Assembly: GCA_029851415.1 (NCBI GenBank)
Contig: CM056744.1
Span: 102,333,338-102,397,337, forward strand
Reading direction: 5' to 3'
Length of the DNA stretch: 64,000 nucleotides
Source: Eretmocerus hayati
Lineage: Eukaryota; Arthropoda; Insecta; Hymenoptera; Aphelinidae
A program made the position numbers and the translations under genes. The notes beneath the pieces were generated by a model. That model was given only the letters and a program-made list of their open reading frames with translations, was not told the DNA's origin and searched no databases. Positions 22,396-34,020 of the stretch are shown piece after piece (within the stretch, counting starts at the first letter, position 1; every line of letters begins with the position of its first letter).

Positions 22396-23403
22396 AGGTA
22401 AAAGCACCAATAATGGAACACCGTATTTTATACTGAAATTTGGCACCTACCGAACAAGGATTTTCTGCGCAAAAAATGGAGCAATCGTCAAACAAAAAAT
22501 ATTTACATGCTCTTTATTGTAATGGAATTTGAACTTATGCATTGCGATATGTATGAGAAGCTTTTTTACTCCACAAAAAATCATGAATTATGTGTTGCCT
22601 CAACCATCCTTCATGGGGTGTTCCACTTCAGGCCCCCCCCCCGCTAGCTTTTTAAAGGATCAAAGCTAATGAATAATATCTTTTCGACTACATACTTGAT
22701 GGATTCGAGTAATTATTCACCTGTCAAGGCACAATTGTGTTTGAATAAGACAACTGATATGACTGTTCCGGTATAGGTCCCACGATTTTCGAGTTGGACC
22801 GAAACAGAACCATATTATCCAACAAAGATAGTTCTAGATAACTATTTAGGTCATGAATGATATGATTCCGAGTACAAATCGTCTGTATTTATGGCAGACT
22901 AAAGTAATTTACGCCACAAATTGCATCTGAATGGAATCTTATTTGAGTGAAGTAACCCTTAGTTGGCTCTTCCATCCTAGGTTTCATGCACCTGAAAGTG
23001 GGAGCTATACTGGAACAGGTCATTCCGAACCTTAAATGAAGTTTCAAGTCAATTATTCATATTTTTTCAAGTACATATACTTCGTATTCAGTGAATTAAC
23101 CTCCTGTGACACAACTGAAATACTGTAAATTACATCAATTATCTGTTCCAATTATAGGTTCCTGTTACGCGTTTCACCACTGGTACCTGAGTTGACAGAT
23201 GGTGTTCCACTGGAGGAGCAAAACATGCTATCGTGAAATACTAATGACTGCTTTTTCGGGGTTTTCTTTCCAGCAAACTCTTCGCAAAGAGATTTTCTAC
23301 AATCGAAACCAATCTGATCATATAGCTAACTCAAGTTGTTACGCCGAGTTTCAAGTGATCAAAGAGCACTCGGTTTTTTGTTCCATTATTGATGCTTTTA
23401 CCT
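22396..23403. mobile_element. TIR DNA element, A1-specific
   Basis: GGTAAAAGCACCAATAATGG at the left is matched by CCATTATTGATGCTTTTACC at the right, about 1.0 kb apart. A2 lacks the whole segment at the equivalent position near 35345-35360. There is no transposase ORF; several internal GTTCCA motifs occur. The duplication is not clearly readable. Confidence 0.75.
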
Positions 23404-23909
23404 TATTCTCGTGCTGATCGAGTATTAGCCCATTTCGGGCGTTCGGACAGTTCATCTATTGAGCAAAGCGAGATAAACATGTAGTCCTCTAGTGCTTGAA
23501 ATAAGCTTGTAAGTGAAGTGCGGATGTATTTTCTTCTTACGATAACCCTAAAATTGCGTTTAAATGCGACATATTTTGGTTAGATTTATGGCTATTCTTT
23601 TCTCGCATTCGGAAAGTATTAATTTTTGATACCGTGTATCAAATTATACATTTCGATAAATCGTGCGCACAAAACTTATTTACGCTTGAGTTTATAAAAA
23701 ATTTTGGACCTGTTTTATTTTTCATCTCGCAACGCTCTCGAGGTATCTCTGAACCCATACGATATCTTATTCAAAATGATGAAGGGTATACTCCGATTAT
23801 TTCGAGAGGAATTTTGAGAATGATTCCTCAATCTATGTGGGACTAATCAGGAGAGGCGAGAGGTGAGGTTTTGACATTTGGATGACGAATTTGGCTGAAA
23901 CTCTGGAAA

Positions 23910-24124
23910 TAGTCTTTTTCGATCGACTGTGCGTAAAGCACTGCTTCACGCACGGTAGTTCATGTTCACTTTACGCTCAGTCGATCGAAAAACGTATTTC
24001 GATACTCGGGCGTGAAGTTTTTTTGCTTTACTCGTGCTAATTTCGACCCTCGCCAAGGCTCGGGCCGAAAACAATCACTCGAAAAGCAAAGCCAAACTTC
24101 CCACCCTCGAATCGAAAAATACTA
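23910..24124. mobile_element. Small hairpin MITE, A1-specific
   Basis: Ends TAGTCTTTTTCGATCGA and TCGAATCGAAAAATACTA are inverted. The interior has CGACCCTCGCC and CTCGGGCCG. A2 at about 36765-36775 (AAATAGTATTTTTTAGC) is the empty site. A relative lies at about 46025-46233. Confidence 0.75.
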
Positions 24125-24437
24125 TTTTAGCACCCAAATATGAAACACAAAATCATAGATCCTAATAACGTTCAAGCGTTTTGGAGCTACAGCCAAGGAC
24201 CTTAACATTGCAATCATACCATTATGTACAATTTTTAACATGGGTGTATATGGGCAATGCTAATGTTTCTGTTTCTGGCTCTGGAACGCTTGAGCGTAAG
24301 GGTCTATAATTCTGTATAGAACAATTACATCAAGATAAAATTATCAGGACAAGGAAGAATTGACTAAAAATTATATCAATCAATACAAGTGAAAAATATC
24401 TTATGCACCTTATTGCGGAAATGCGGTCCATAGTATA

Positions 24438-25784
24438 TTACGGGGGGCTGGAAGGTCGAACAGATGGACCAAAAGTGTCAGGAAAAACGGTTGACGGGGT
24501 TTTGTTCGTTATATTTTATCGATTCAGAATCTTTTTCAATCAAAATTCTAGCTGATTCAAGGTCAAAATGGGAGCGAAAACCGTGGAAACGCCATTCAAC
24601 TCCACGTACTTTCTTGGCATAAGTTAACGAGTCGATAGGTATCAAATGTATGGTATGGTGACTGACACAACGTCTCCGAACGGGCTAGAGAGGTGGCAAC
24701 AAGCATTCTCATAGGATATTCTCTGTAGAATATGCCGGTGAAATCCGTTTTTTGGTATCTAGTTGTAGTTTTCGAGGCGCGAACGTATTGCACAAGAACC
24801 TTTAGCAAAATGCAATTTCGTAGCAGCGTGTTGTACTGAGAATTGCATCTCCAAAGAGGATATGGAGGTCGAGATAAGGAATAGATTCATGATTTCTATT
24901 GTATTTTCACGCGTAGAGTTCGAATTTGGGACTAGTTTCTTCCTCACTAGTTGAGTTTTCATTCGAATTGCGGAGAACTATCGCGATCGAGGTCATGATT
25001 CCCCAGAAAATTCCAATTTTCATTCAAATTCTACAAAGAATTCAAAGCAATTGAACGAGAACTGTTTCTTATCAACTTTACAAAACTCTCTGATGGAATT
25101 AATCAATACAATCAAGTCTACCTGACATAATATCGATGGTACTATGATTTAAAAACTGCACCTGGAAATAAACCACGGACTGACTCGATCAACTTTTTAA
25201 CCACCGAATTATAATGAATAATGGAAAATCACGACACTTCTCGGTGATTCGAATGCAAAATCAACTAGTGAGGAAGAAACTGGGCTCAAATTCGCATTTT
25301 ACATGTGAAAATATAATAGAAATCATGAAGCTCCACGTCTCGACCTCTATATCCTCTTTGGAGATGCAATTCTCAGTACAAACCGTTGCTATACTAAATT
25401 GCATTTTGCTAATGGTTCTTGTGCTATTTCATTCGCGCCTCAAAAACTGCAACTAGATACCAAAAAACGGATTTCACCAGCATGTTCTACGGAAAATTCC
25501 CTATGGAAATGCCTGTTGACGACCTTCTAGCCCGTTCGGAGACGTTATGTCAGCCTCTGTACTTTTGATACCTATCGACTCGTTATAACTTGTGCCAAGA
25601 AAGTACATGGAGTTGAATGGCGTTTCCACGGTTTTCGCTCGCATTTTGACCTCGAATCAGCTAGAATTTTGATTGAAAAAGATTCTGAATCTATGAAACA
25701 TTACGTACAAAACCCCGTCAACCGTTTTTCCTGACATTTTTGGTCCACCTGTTCGACCTTCTAGCCACCCCCCCCCCCCCGTAA
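24438..25784. mobile_element. Foldback element with 0.54 kb arms, A1-specific
   Basis: Arms 24438 to about 24975 and about 25240-25784 are inverted copies with a loop of about 265 bp. The ends are TTACGGGG and CCCCGTAA, flanked by TA. A2 lacks it near 37090-37100. Some ORFs in the arms mirror each other and are not considered genes. Confidence 0.85.
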
Positions 25785-26039
25785 TATACTATCTCGTGAG
25801 AGTACCTCAACGATTTACAATAGTATGGATTTAGTGAATCATCAAGTTGGTTGCGAGTTAAAAATAAAGAAATTCAAGAAATTTTTGATGACGGGATCAT
25901 ATTTTGGCTGGGTACGGAAATCCGCGTTTGAGAATTTGAGCGTAAACATATATGCCAGCGATCCACACACGCAAGGCGCCGCTTGCTCTGATGGTGACCA
26001 TGGACCTTGAAAATGCACTTTACATAAAAAGTTTGATGA

Positions 26040-26356
26040 TTTAAAGTGTGAGACGAGTTGTCAAATACTTGTTATTGCCCAACTTGTGTTCCTCGATCCG
26101 TCGCTTAGCCCAAATCATAAGAGAATCGGAGAAAAGTGGGAATAACTCGGCCGCGGGAGCCTCCTAACCTATAATATACGCACATTTTCATTCCCAACTT
26201 TCTCCGATTCTATTGCAATTTGGGCTTAACGAAGAGCGGACGAATCTAAGTTAGATTATAACAAATATTTGTGCGCTCGTCGTTTAGCCCAAATTCCAAC
26301 AGAATCGGAGGAAGTTGGGAATGATTTTCAGCTTGCATGGTGATCGCATCGCCTTA
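26040..26356. mobile_element. Relative of the TTAA element at 45725
   Basis: The stretch shares GCCCAAATTCCAACAGAATC-type arms and a right end CATCGCCTTAA with the element at 45725-46322. GCTTAGCCCAAATC and GATTTGGGCTTAACG-type motifs recur in both orientations. The left end is unclear. It lies in a part of A1 absent from A2 (about 25880-26855). Confidence 0.55.
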
Positions 26357-27794
26357 AGACGAGATAGGTCCAGATGTGAGCTTACACCCGAGGTGCGCAA
26401 TATATCATTTGTAACTTGCCGATACTGAAGATATTTCCAATGAATCGACTCCACGTTTTTCTCGATGTTCTAAATTACACGAATCCAAGTAAGAGGTGAT
26501 CGGGAAATCTGAGGCCAGCCTCGAATAGATGTGAAAAATCATGGTTCCTCAATTGATTTGTTGAGAACCTACTTGGTTTTCAACTTGCAAGGGAGTTTTC
26601 CGACTCCAGAACAAAATTCAATTTTCACAACAATAAAAATTTATGTTCAAGAGTTTTGGAAGAAAATTTTGATGATTAAGCACTGATTCAAGATCTTCAA
26701 ATTTCAGTCATTATTATTTCGACCTCTACGCAGAATCATCGTTCTCAATCCTTCGCTCTCGTCCTTGGGGGACTCGAAACCGAACTCTGATGTGTTTCCA
26801 CTTCGAGTCTTCAAGTGACTCCGTCATCTACATATCGCGCGTTCGCCGGGACGCGCAAATTTTTTTGTCAAAAAAATTAAAATTACAACTGCTTTTGCAT
26901 AGAAGAAATTTAGTTATCTACAATTGTTCAATCACCTGCGATTCTTCGATTCAAACTTCAAAATTTGGATAGCTTTTTCCCGTACCGATGCTTTCCTATG
27001 ACACTGCTTGACGTAGAATAATCAATTCTTGTGATGGTTTGATCTCTATTATATGAAATAAGCGGTGCAAATACCGGGGTTGAATTTTGATTATCTAAAG
27101 GAAATGATATGGGAGATGCTGGATATCTACAAAAAAGTTTTATTGGGTCATTTTGTACAAATAGCATTTCTTCGAGAAGCTGTGTTCTTTTCACATCCCG
27201 TCGATTCTCAATTTTCGTACATAGTATTAACAAACGGTTGGGTGCGTTAGAGTCATTTCTAGGATCGAGGTATTATTTCAATTTTCTTTTGAATCGATGG
27301 CATATCACGTTCATCGGGAGCAATAAATGATATGTTTCTTGGAAGGGTAATTTTGGACCTATAGCCTTTGCTCTCCGTTTGTATAATGCAGGTTCCAAAT
27401 GATCTTGTGAATCGAAATAAAAGTTTTTCTGTCATTATATAGCTTGAGCTATCATATAGTTCATCTTGATGACAATGAATTTCATCTGAATTACGAATAA
27501 TGATTTATGTATGTCTCCAGGTTGAGGAGGTTCTTTGCTGCTGATCCCTGGTGATGATCAAACATCCAACACATAATGTAATTGTTTATGGAAATAAAAT
27601 ATTAAATGATTGAATACTCGAAGATAATTTATTCAGCCTTCACTGATTCATCAAAGTCGAGATCAAAGTATAATTAAGATCAAAGTTCCATACAATTTAA
27701 AGAACTATTTTGATGTATTCACTTACAATTTTTCTTATTATGGAAGTGAGTTCATACACACATCATTTTGATCGGACTAATGACTCTTGGTGTA

Positions 27795-27944
27795 CACGGG
27801 AACAAGGTGAACTGCAATGGATTCGTGTTGAAGATCTGTCATCTTACTCTCACTCGCGAGATTCCTCTTTAGGTGCGAGGGAGACGACAGATCTCGAATG
27901 GCCACTGACAGTCATCCCATTGCAGTTCAGCTTGTTCCCGAGTG
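27795..27944. mobile_element. Tc1/mariner-type MITE, A1-specific
   Basis: CACGGGAACAAG at the left and CTTGTTCCCGAGTG at the right are inverted, with TA at 27793-27794 and 27945-27946. A2 and A3 both retain the uninterrupted site (GGTAGTACAAAT and GGTGGTACAAAT). Confidence 0.85.
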
Positions 27945-28224
27945 TACAAATGGATTAAAAACCACTTTCATATCAGTTTACTCGCGAAATAATACTCGAG
28001 ATAAATGCTAGTTGTATAGAAAAATTTTTCACCTCGAAACGAACTCAGGTCATCACTTAAAGATGTAAGGGCAGTGACAGGACCTTTCGCCCACCGTACT
28101 TATTTGATTTTGAAAAGCCTTCTAAGTAATATCATAACTGGGATCGAATTCAGTTTCTACTTCGAAAAATACACAAAGAAGTCATTTTCCGGTCAATGCA
28201 CTATCACTAACCCACAGTTCCGTT

Positions 28225-28368
28225 GCCCTTCTCTCTCCGTCGGAATCAGTGAAAATCGCTCCCACTCACTAATTTGCAGTGCATATGCACTGATTTACAG
28301 TGAATTTCACTGCGAATCAGTGGATTGGGAGCGATTTTCACTGATTCCGACACAGAGAGCAGTGGAAT
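28225..28368. mobile_element. Hairpin MITE
   Basis: GTCGGAATCAGTGAAAATCG (28231 on) is matched by its reverse complement ending near 28350. The centre is CAGTGCATATGCACTG. Arms of about 60 bp. Confidence 0.7.
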
Positions 28369-29971
28369 AAGTCTCCCTCCAATACCACATAATTCAACAC
28401 TATTTTTATGACCCTGTTTCTAAGGTTGTAATCATAGCGGCCAATCCCATCCGAGTCCAGATTCTGACCAATTCGATTTCGAAAACCGACTTTAAAATTT
28501 TTCATGCACGTGCACTATTTGGTAACAGCTTTTCATACCCGCTAGATTCTAGTTTCATTTGCATATGATTCATACAAGTTCGATCTACAACTCGGTTTCC
28601 GCTTTTGTGATCATATGAAAGCTACCGATCGATACGTCATGTTGATAATTACATAAAAATTTTCACCAAAAGTATCATCCATAGCTGCGTTCAACTCTAA
28701 CCCTACTGCAGGATCTGAATCAAATGTTGATTTCGCGTTTGTAAGTAAATGATGGATCATTTATAGCTTTCAAAACTCTATCTGATGTCTACATAGCTTG
28801 TGATGGATCCTGCCTCAAGCCGCCAAAAACCACATGAAAGAATGACATACATAGACTACACAATCATTTCTGCAAAAGCTACGCGGGATCCATGCATCTA
28901 TGGGAGCTTTAGCAGGAGTTATTTGAGAGTTTCAATAAAAATCCCCGGGAATATTGCCAGAGCTATCCGGGAATGTTTGGAAGCTTTCTGGGAAGCTTGT
29001 GCGGGAACTAATTAAGGTGGAAATTTAACGATTCCCGGGGAACTTCTCAGTGGCTGAGTGGTATTTCCTGTAAAACCCCTGCGGAAGTCCCCAATCATAA
29101 CATTACTTGCCCGTCCAGTATCACATTTTCCAAATCATCAATTCCGTGTATTCAGAACGCACCTATTAATATAATTACGTAGTAAGGTTGAGTAGAAATC
29201 CTAAGTGAGGAAATAACTATAAACTCGATTACAAATGTCAGATTCATTTTTAGAGTTGATACATGCACACATTTGCACGAAAATTTGAGAGATGTCTCGA
29301 GGATTTTGAATAGAGATAATTGGAAAAAGAGGTTCAAGTGAGTCTACAAAGTGTATAACATCTAAAATCCGCATTGACATGCAAGAATAAAATATTGAAA
29401 GAAGAATATTCCTGATTTACCGTGCATAATACGACTCTCATCTTATTGTTAAACCACCAAGAATCTCATCGGTTCTTGAAACATCATAATTAATTTATCT
29501 TTTTTTTTTTTTGGGTTCAGTGACATCTAAATTCATGTGAGTAATGAGCATGCAGTGATGACAGTTTTTATCATACGTATTTTTTGCTTGATATGTTGTA
29601 TGGAGTAATTGGGAACTAACATCCGTTTTATTTTAGATGGTAGAAAAAAGCAATATGGCTGAATCCTAAATCTCTCTCATAAGAATAACACGGAGGAAAG
29701 ATAAGAGCGCTTATCGAATTTTAGCTCCCAATTGGGTACTTGGGACGAGTGGCAAATACTTGTTGAATAATTCGTTAACTAATATAAAGTAAGCAAGTGA
29801 CGGAAATGAAGCTGCAGAATTGATAAATTCCCACCAGCATCCGCCAGAAAGTATCACCCAACAAATTCTGTGTCAAACAGATCACTTGTTGAAAGTAGCT
29901 CAACCTTTGAATTTATATTCAATACGCTAATCAGTTTTCTTCAGAACAAATTGTCGGGTCACTCCACAAAG

Positions 29972-30274
29972 ATGAAGTTACTCTACCTACTTTTCCTTGT
30001 TGTTTTGTACATCAGTATTTCTGAGGCTGTCGCAAACTTCTTGGATGATATCAAAGACGAAACCGATGATGTTGAAATTTGGGTCCAAGGTGCAAGTGGG
30101 GAAGCTCGAAATTGGGCCAAAGGCGCGGTTGAAAGTACGAAATATTGGGCCGAAGATGCGGCTAAACAAGGCGGAGCATGGGCTAAGAATGCAGCAGAAA
30201 AAACTCAGCATTGGATTAAAGATGCAATCCAAACCATCGAAGAGAATTCCCAGGATGGGCCAATCTCATTGTAG
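29972..30274 (+). CDS. Secreted 11-residue Trp-repeat protein, copy 2
   Basis: The 100-residue paralogue of the protein at 21702 starts at the equivalent ATG after the conserved leader TCCACAAAG. The signal peptide is MKLLYLLFLVVLYISISEA. Trp37, 48, 59, 70 and 81 are all retained. Trp24 is replaced by Leu, and several Lys/Gly positions have become acidic (DDVEIW, YWAEDAA, TIEENSQ), so the mature protein is clearly more negative. An upstream in-frame extension of 34 residues is less likely because it would bury the signal peptide. Retention of the frame and Trp spacing, despite divergence and many indels in flanking DNA, argues that the gene has been kept by selection. Function unknown. Confidence 0.72.
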   Translation: MKLLYLLFLVVLYISISEAVANFLDDIKDETDDVEIWVQGASGEARNWAKGAVESTKYWAEDAAKQGGAWAKNAAEKTQHWIKDAIQTIEENSQDGPISL

Positions 30275-30469
30275 ATCAAAACGGTAAAGAGTCTTGTCAA
30301 AGGTAAAATGAAGGGCATTTTGGCTGTATAATGATCTTAGAGCAGCCACGCGACTGAGAATCTTCCATTCTCCTTCGGCTTATTCTGTAATTCCCCATGT
30401 AAAAATGGAAACCCTATGATCATATATGAACATGGGGTCCAAGGACCCTATGACCATAAATGAACATCT

Positions 30470-30925
30470 TTGAAACGATTTTCAAAATTTTTTAAAATCC
30501 GAAAAGTTGTTATGGTTGCATTTTCAGGGAATATTACATCGGAAAGTCACGATGCTGATCTTGCATAACCGAGAAAATCTCCAAGAGTTTCTTAAGTAAT
30601 TGAATCAAAACGATCTGTAAGTGATATCATTCTCCTACTAGAAAGAAAGAATTCTAATTTCCAAGATTTAAAACGTTTGGCAAATTGGTGACCAATCTGC
30701 ACAATTTGTTATATCTTGAGATCATCATTTTCAGAAATATTACATTTATGCAGGTTCGTCACCAATTTGCCAAACGTTTTTGATCTTGGAAATTAAATTT
30801 TTTTTACAGATCGTTTTAATTCAATCACCTAATGAACTTTTGGAGATTTTGTCGGTTATGCAAGATCAGCATCGTGACTTTTTGATGTAATATTCCCTGA
30901 AAATGCAACCATTTCAGAGATGTTC
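30470..30925. mobile_element. Hairpin insertion in the left TIR
   Basis: Two arms sharing GGTTGCATTTTCAGGGAATA, GATGCTGATCTTGCATAACC and AAACGTTTGGCAAATTGGTG are inverted. The right TIR of the host element lacks the segment (ATGAACATTAGGGTG), so it inserted later. Confidence 0.75.
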
Positions 30926-31696
30926 ATTAGGATAACACTTATTTCCCGATTTTTCTGGATCGGACGCTCCACCAACATTTTTTCAAATTTAAGATGAAAA
31001 AAGATGAAAGGAATTTTTTCCAGATTTTCAGAGACAGTCCCTATAGTGCCCATTTTTACCTACTTTTCTGAATTTGAACGCGATTTTTCGCTTTTCTCGA
31101 TAAATTGACTGCTCGACTCATCTACCTAGAAGGAATCCCAACCTCACTTGACTAGATCAGCAAACACATTTCTAGAGGAAAATTTAACGAGTAATACGAT
31201 AAAAATATTCATTCGATGTACCGAGCCACCCCGGGTGCGATAAAGCTATACCTTTCTCCATAGAAACCAATTTTTCTTCACAGAATGGGGTATATCAGCC
31301 ATCCAGCTCTCTGACTCGTTCCCAATCTAACTAGATAGTTCAGGCAACATGTTCTCCATGGAGAATTTGATCTCACGAACGATGAAATTATAAGCTATCC
31401 GATGCTCATAGCCATCTCATGTCGAATGAATCCATGACTTTTGGGAAGATACCGGGTTTTCTTCAAAACACAGCGTCATGTTTGCATCCCAATTCTCTGA
31501 CTCCGTTTCTTATCGAACGAAATAGTTCAGGCAACACGTTTTCGACGTGAAATTGGACGATGAAGAAGATGAGAAGATCAATTTGATGCTCACAGTTGTT
31601 CCCAGTCGGATAAATTCATAATTCTTCGAAGGGAACCAGTTTTTCTCTCGAAACGCGGATATTATCAATTTTCCAGTCCACTGGCTCATTTCGGAT

Positions 31697-31765
31697 AGAT
31701 AGATAGATAGATAGATAAAGATTTATTGGAGTCTCGGGGTAGAACCCCATCTGATTCTATTACGG
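31697..31765 (-). mobile_element. Short 3' end of a retroposon with GATA microsatellite tail
   Basis: On the minus strand GGTTCTACCCCGAGACTCC leads into AATAAATCTT and a (TATC)n tail. CGGATA is repeated on both sides. The right TIR reads straight through this position (GGATAGTACGGGATG in reverse complement), giving the empty site. Confidence 0.65.
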
Positions 31766-31867
31766 ATAGTACGGGATGGTTATGATTAGATGTCCTCCGT
31801 GTGAAATTTGACGGTAAAAACAATGGAAAAATCGTTTTGATACCCAAAGCCATCCCAAATCGAACAA

Positions 31868-32275
31868 ATGCCCAAGAGAGTGTTTGATAAAAATGCACAA
31901 GAGTTGGAGAACGTCATGGGCGGAGAGATTGAGTCGTTCGTGAATTCCCAATCTTTGGCATTTTTTGACCGACTCGATATCAGAAAAGATTTTCTGACAC
32001 AAGATTGTGCTTCGTGGGAGAATAATGAATATTTCTTGCAAGGTTTGCGCATAGTTTAAGGCATCAAAGTGGTCAATGATATTGCTGAGAGAGCGGTGAA
32101 ACTGGCAGAGAAATACATGAATTCTGTCACTTGTGACGAAGAACAGGAACAATTTTTGATACGAGTGGTGGAGGACTATCGTAAACAATTCCCCGGTACG
32201 GATAAGAGAACATTCGTAGCAGAGCAACATAGACGGAGCGAAGAAACTAGATCATCGTCGTTGATTGAGATGTAG
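31868..32275 (+). pseudogene. C-terminal fragment of a transposon-associated protein
   Basis: From ATG 31868 the frame encodes 63 residues (MPKRVFDKNAQELE...), meets TAA at 32057, and resumes in the same frame to TAG at 32273. After the stop it reads VVNDIAERAVKLAEKY, then DEEQEQFLIRVVEDYRKQFP. From memory this matches the C-terminal region of a large uncharacterised ORF family dispersed in arthropod and cnidarian genomes, in which an I-x-VVND-AERGV-L-x-E-Y segment precedes a helix ending in HRK-x-FP. I cannot assign the superfamily. The in-frame stop and missing N-terminal part make it a remnant. Its central place in the foldback element suggests it is what remains of that element's own gene. 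Confidence 0.5.
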
Positions 32276-33097
32276 GATATCTGTACTTGACAATTCCAAA
32301 GATGTTATTTAGATGGATATGTTGACTCCAAAAATGAATTATCATATGTATCGTTATACCGATTATCTAGCATGATTTATTATAGTAACATGAGATATTA
32401 TGTAAGTGATTTCATTTACTCAAACCAAATCAGTTGTACTCAAGCAGTGACACGAGCTTAGAAGTGTAACAATGGGAAAATCTATAATATATGACAAATC
32501 CTCACTTATTTCATAATCTTTCCAAGTACCATGCAACCGTTTACTCTAAGGAATCACATTTCGCGGTCGATTTTCAGAAATCCGAGGAAACCTTCCTCAA
32601 CTGGCTCCTGACAGCTAAGAGGAGAATAATATCTCTTACTGAGAATGACTCTGGAATAGGCCCTCTTGACATCATACATGAATGTGACAAGCCTCCTCCA
32701 TTGATACTCTTATTGAGCACAATTTCTACTTGGAATCATAAAGGACCCAATGCATTCAGTAGATTCGGAGTCGGAATTTTTGGATAATCGTGAAGCCCAC
32801 GACCAAATGCATTCAGTAGGTTCGGAGGTGGAATTTTTGGATGATGGTAAAGCTCACAACAACTATTATTTACGGAATTTTCAGACAGATTGCCTGTCTA
32901 TCGCGGTGTCATCGATTGATTCAACTTAAATCGTGACCTTGCATTGAGAGTTGTCTGTCTTTCCTGGCAAATTTTCCTATGCACATGTTATGTTGTGTGT
33001 AATATTTCGTGTAATCGTACAGGAATTTGGCGAACGCAGAGCTAGGAACCTCGTTATTTCGGGAGGGTGTTACTTCTTGCAACTAATCATCCATCTA

Positions 33098-34020
33098 CAC
33101 TACCGGTCAAAAGTTGAAGCTCACCCAAAAAATTTTTTTTTCAATTTTGTGAGTTGGACTACTCGGCTCCATTTGACCGTAAAGGACTCTTCCGGGGCTC
33201 ATTTTGGAGGTTTTTTACGTACTCTAAGATGGCATTATTCATCTTAATCCGTACAGATCGGAATTTTCCCAATTTCATCTTGGAAAAGTGTCGATTTCAA
33301 CGATTTTTGAGAGAATCTTTTGGCTCGTGCCAATTTGAGCCACATGAATGTTTCAATATGGGAGATGTGGGATACAAAAGTACGATTCTAGAGCTTCAAG
33401 AATCCGTTTCTGAACGTCCCTCTACGTTCCTGCTAATCTGAGCTATGACATTTTCTCTGAGGGGATATTTCTCGCAAAAATAGCATTCCAATTCGAGAGA
33501 GATACAGAGATGTATTTTTTAGCAAGTATGATCATCATTTCTGTTATCCATCATCCATATCTTGATTAAGGAAACAAGAGATTTTCGAAATATGCCCCAA
33601 AAAGTGAATTCTCTCGTCATTTTTGAATAGGTGCTAGTTTTTGCGAAAAAATCTTCCCTCAGAGAAAATGTCATTGCTCGGACTGGAAGTGGCGTAGAAG
33701 GACGTTCAAAAACAGATTTTGAAGCTCTATACTTGTACTTTTATATCTCACAACTCTTATATTGAAACATTCATGTGGCTCAAATTGGCACGAGCCGGAA
33801 CATCCTCTCGAAAATCGTCGAAGCCGACACATTTTCGAGCTCAAATTGGAAAAATCTCGATCCGTACGGATAAAAATGAATGATGCCATCTCAAAGTACG
33901 TGAAACAACCTTCAAAATAAGCTCCAAAAGAGTCCTGTACGGTCAAATAGAGCCGAGTACTTCAACTCACAAAATTGAAAAAAAAATTTTTGGGTGAGCT
34001 TAAACTTTGGACCGGTAGTG
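33098..34020. mobile_element. Tc1/mariner-type palindromic MITE
   Basis: CACTACCGGTCAAAAGTTGA at 33098 and the inverse ending at 34020 (GGACCGGTAGTG) bound arms of about 390 bp around a loop near 33480-33640. TA flanks both ends (33096-33097 and 34021-34022). The interior is noncoding; mirrored ORFs in the arms are not genes. Confidence 0.85.

Larger units (their letters stand above)
20937..28140 (+). repeat. Segmental duplication copy A1
   Basis: Starting at CTCAGTAGCTGAGTGGTAT, this block aligns with A2 (from 29039) through the first repeat-protein gene and downstream noncoding sequence. Shared landmarks include AAGGTTGAGTAGAAATCCTA, ATCATAGATCCTAATAACG and GGTTGCGAG. Its distal part (26880-28140) also aligns with A3. 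A1-specific insertions are listed separately. Divergence is substantial, with indels throughout. Confidence 0.8.

Noticed and set aside
24759..25456. Paired ORFs of 67 and 80 codons with similar proteins on opposite strands
   Set aside because: They are mirror images in the arms of the 24438-25784 foldback element.
33154..33946. Mirrored ORFs of about 90 codons (FILIRTDRNF / FIFIRTDRDF)
   Set aside because: They arise from the two arms of the palindromic MITE 33098-34020.
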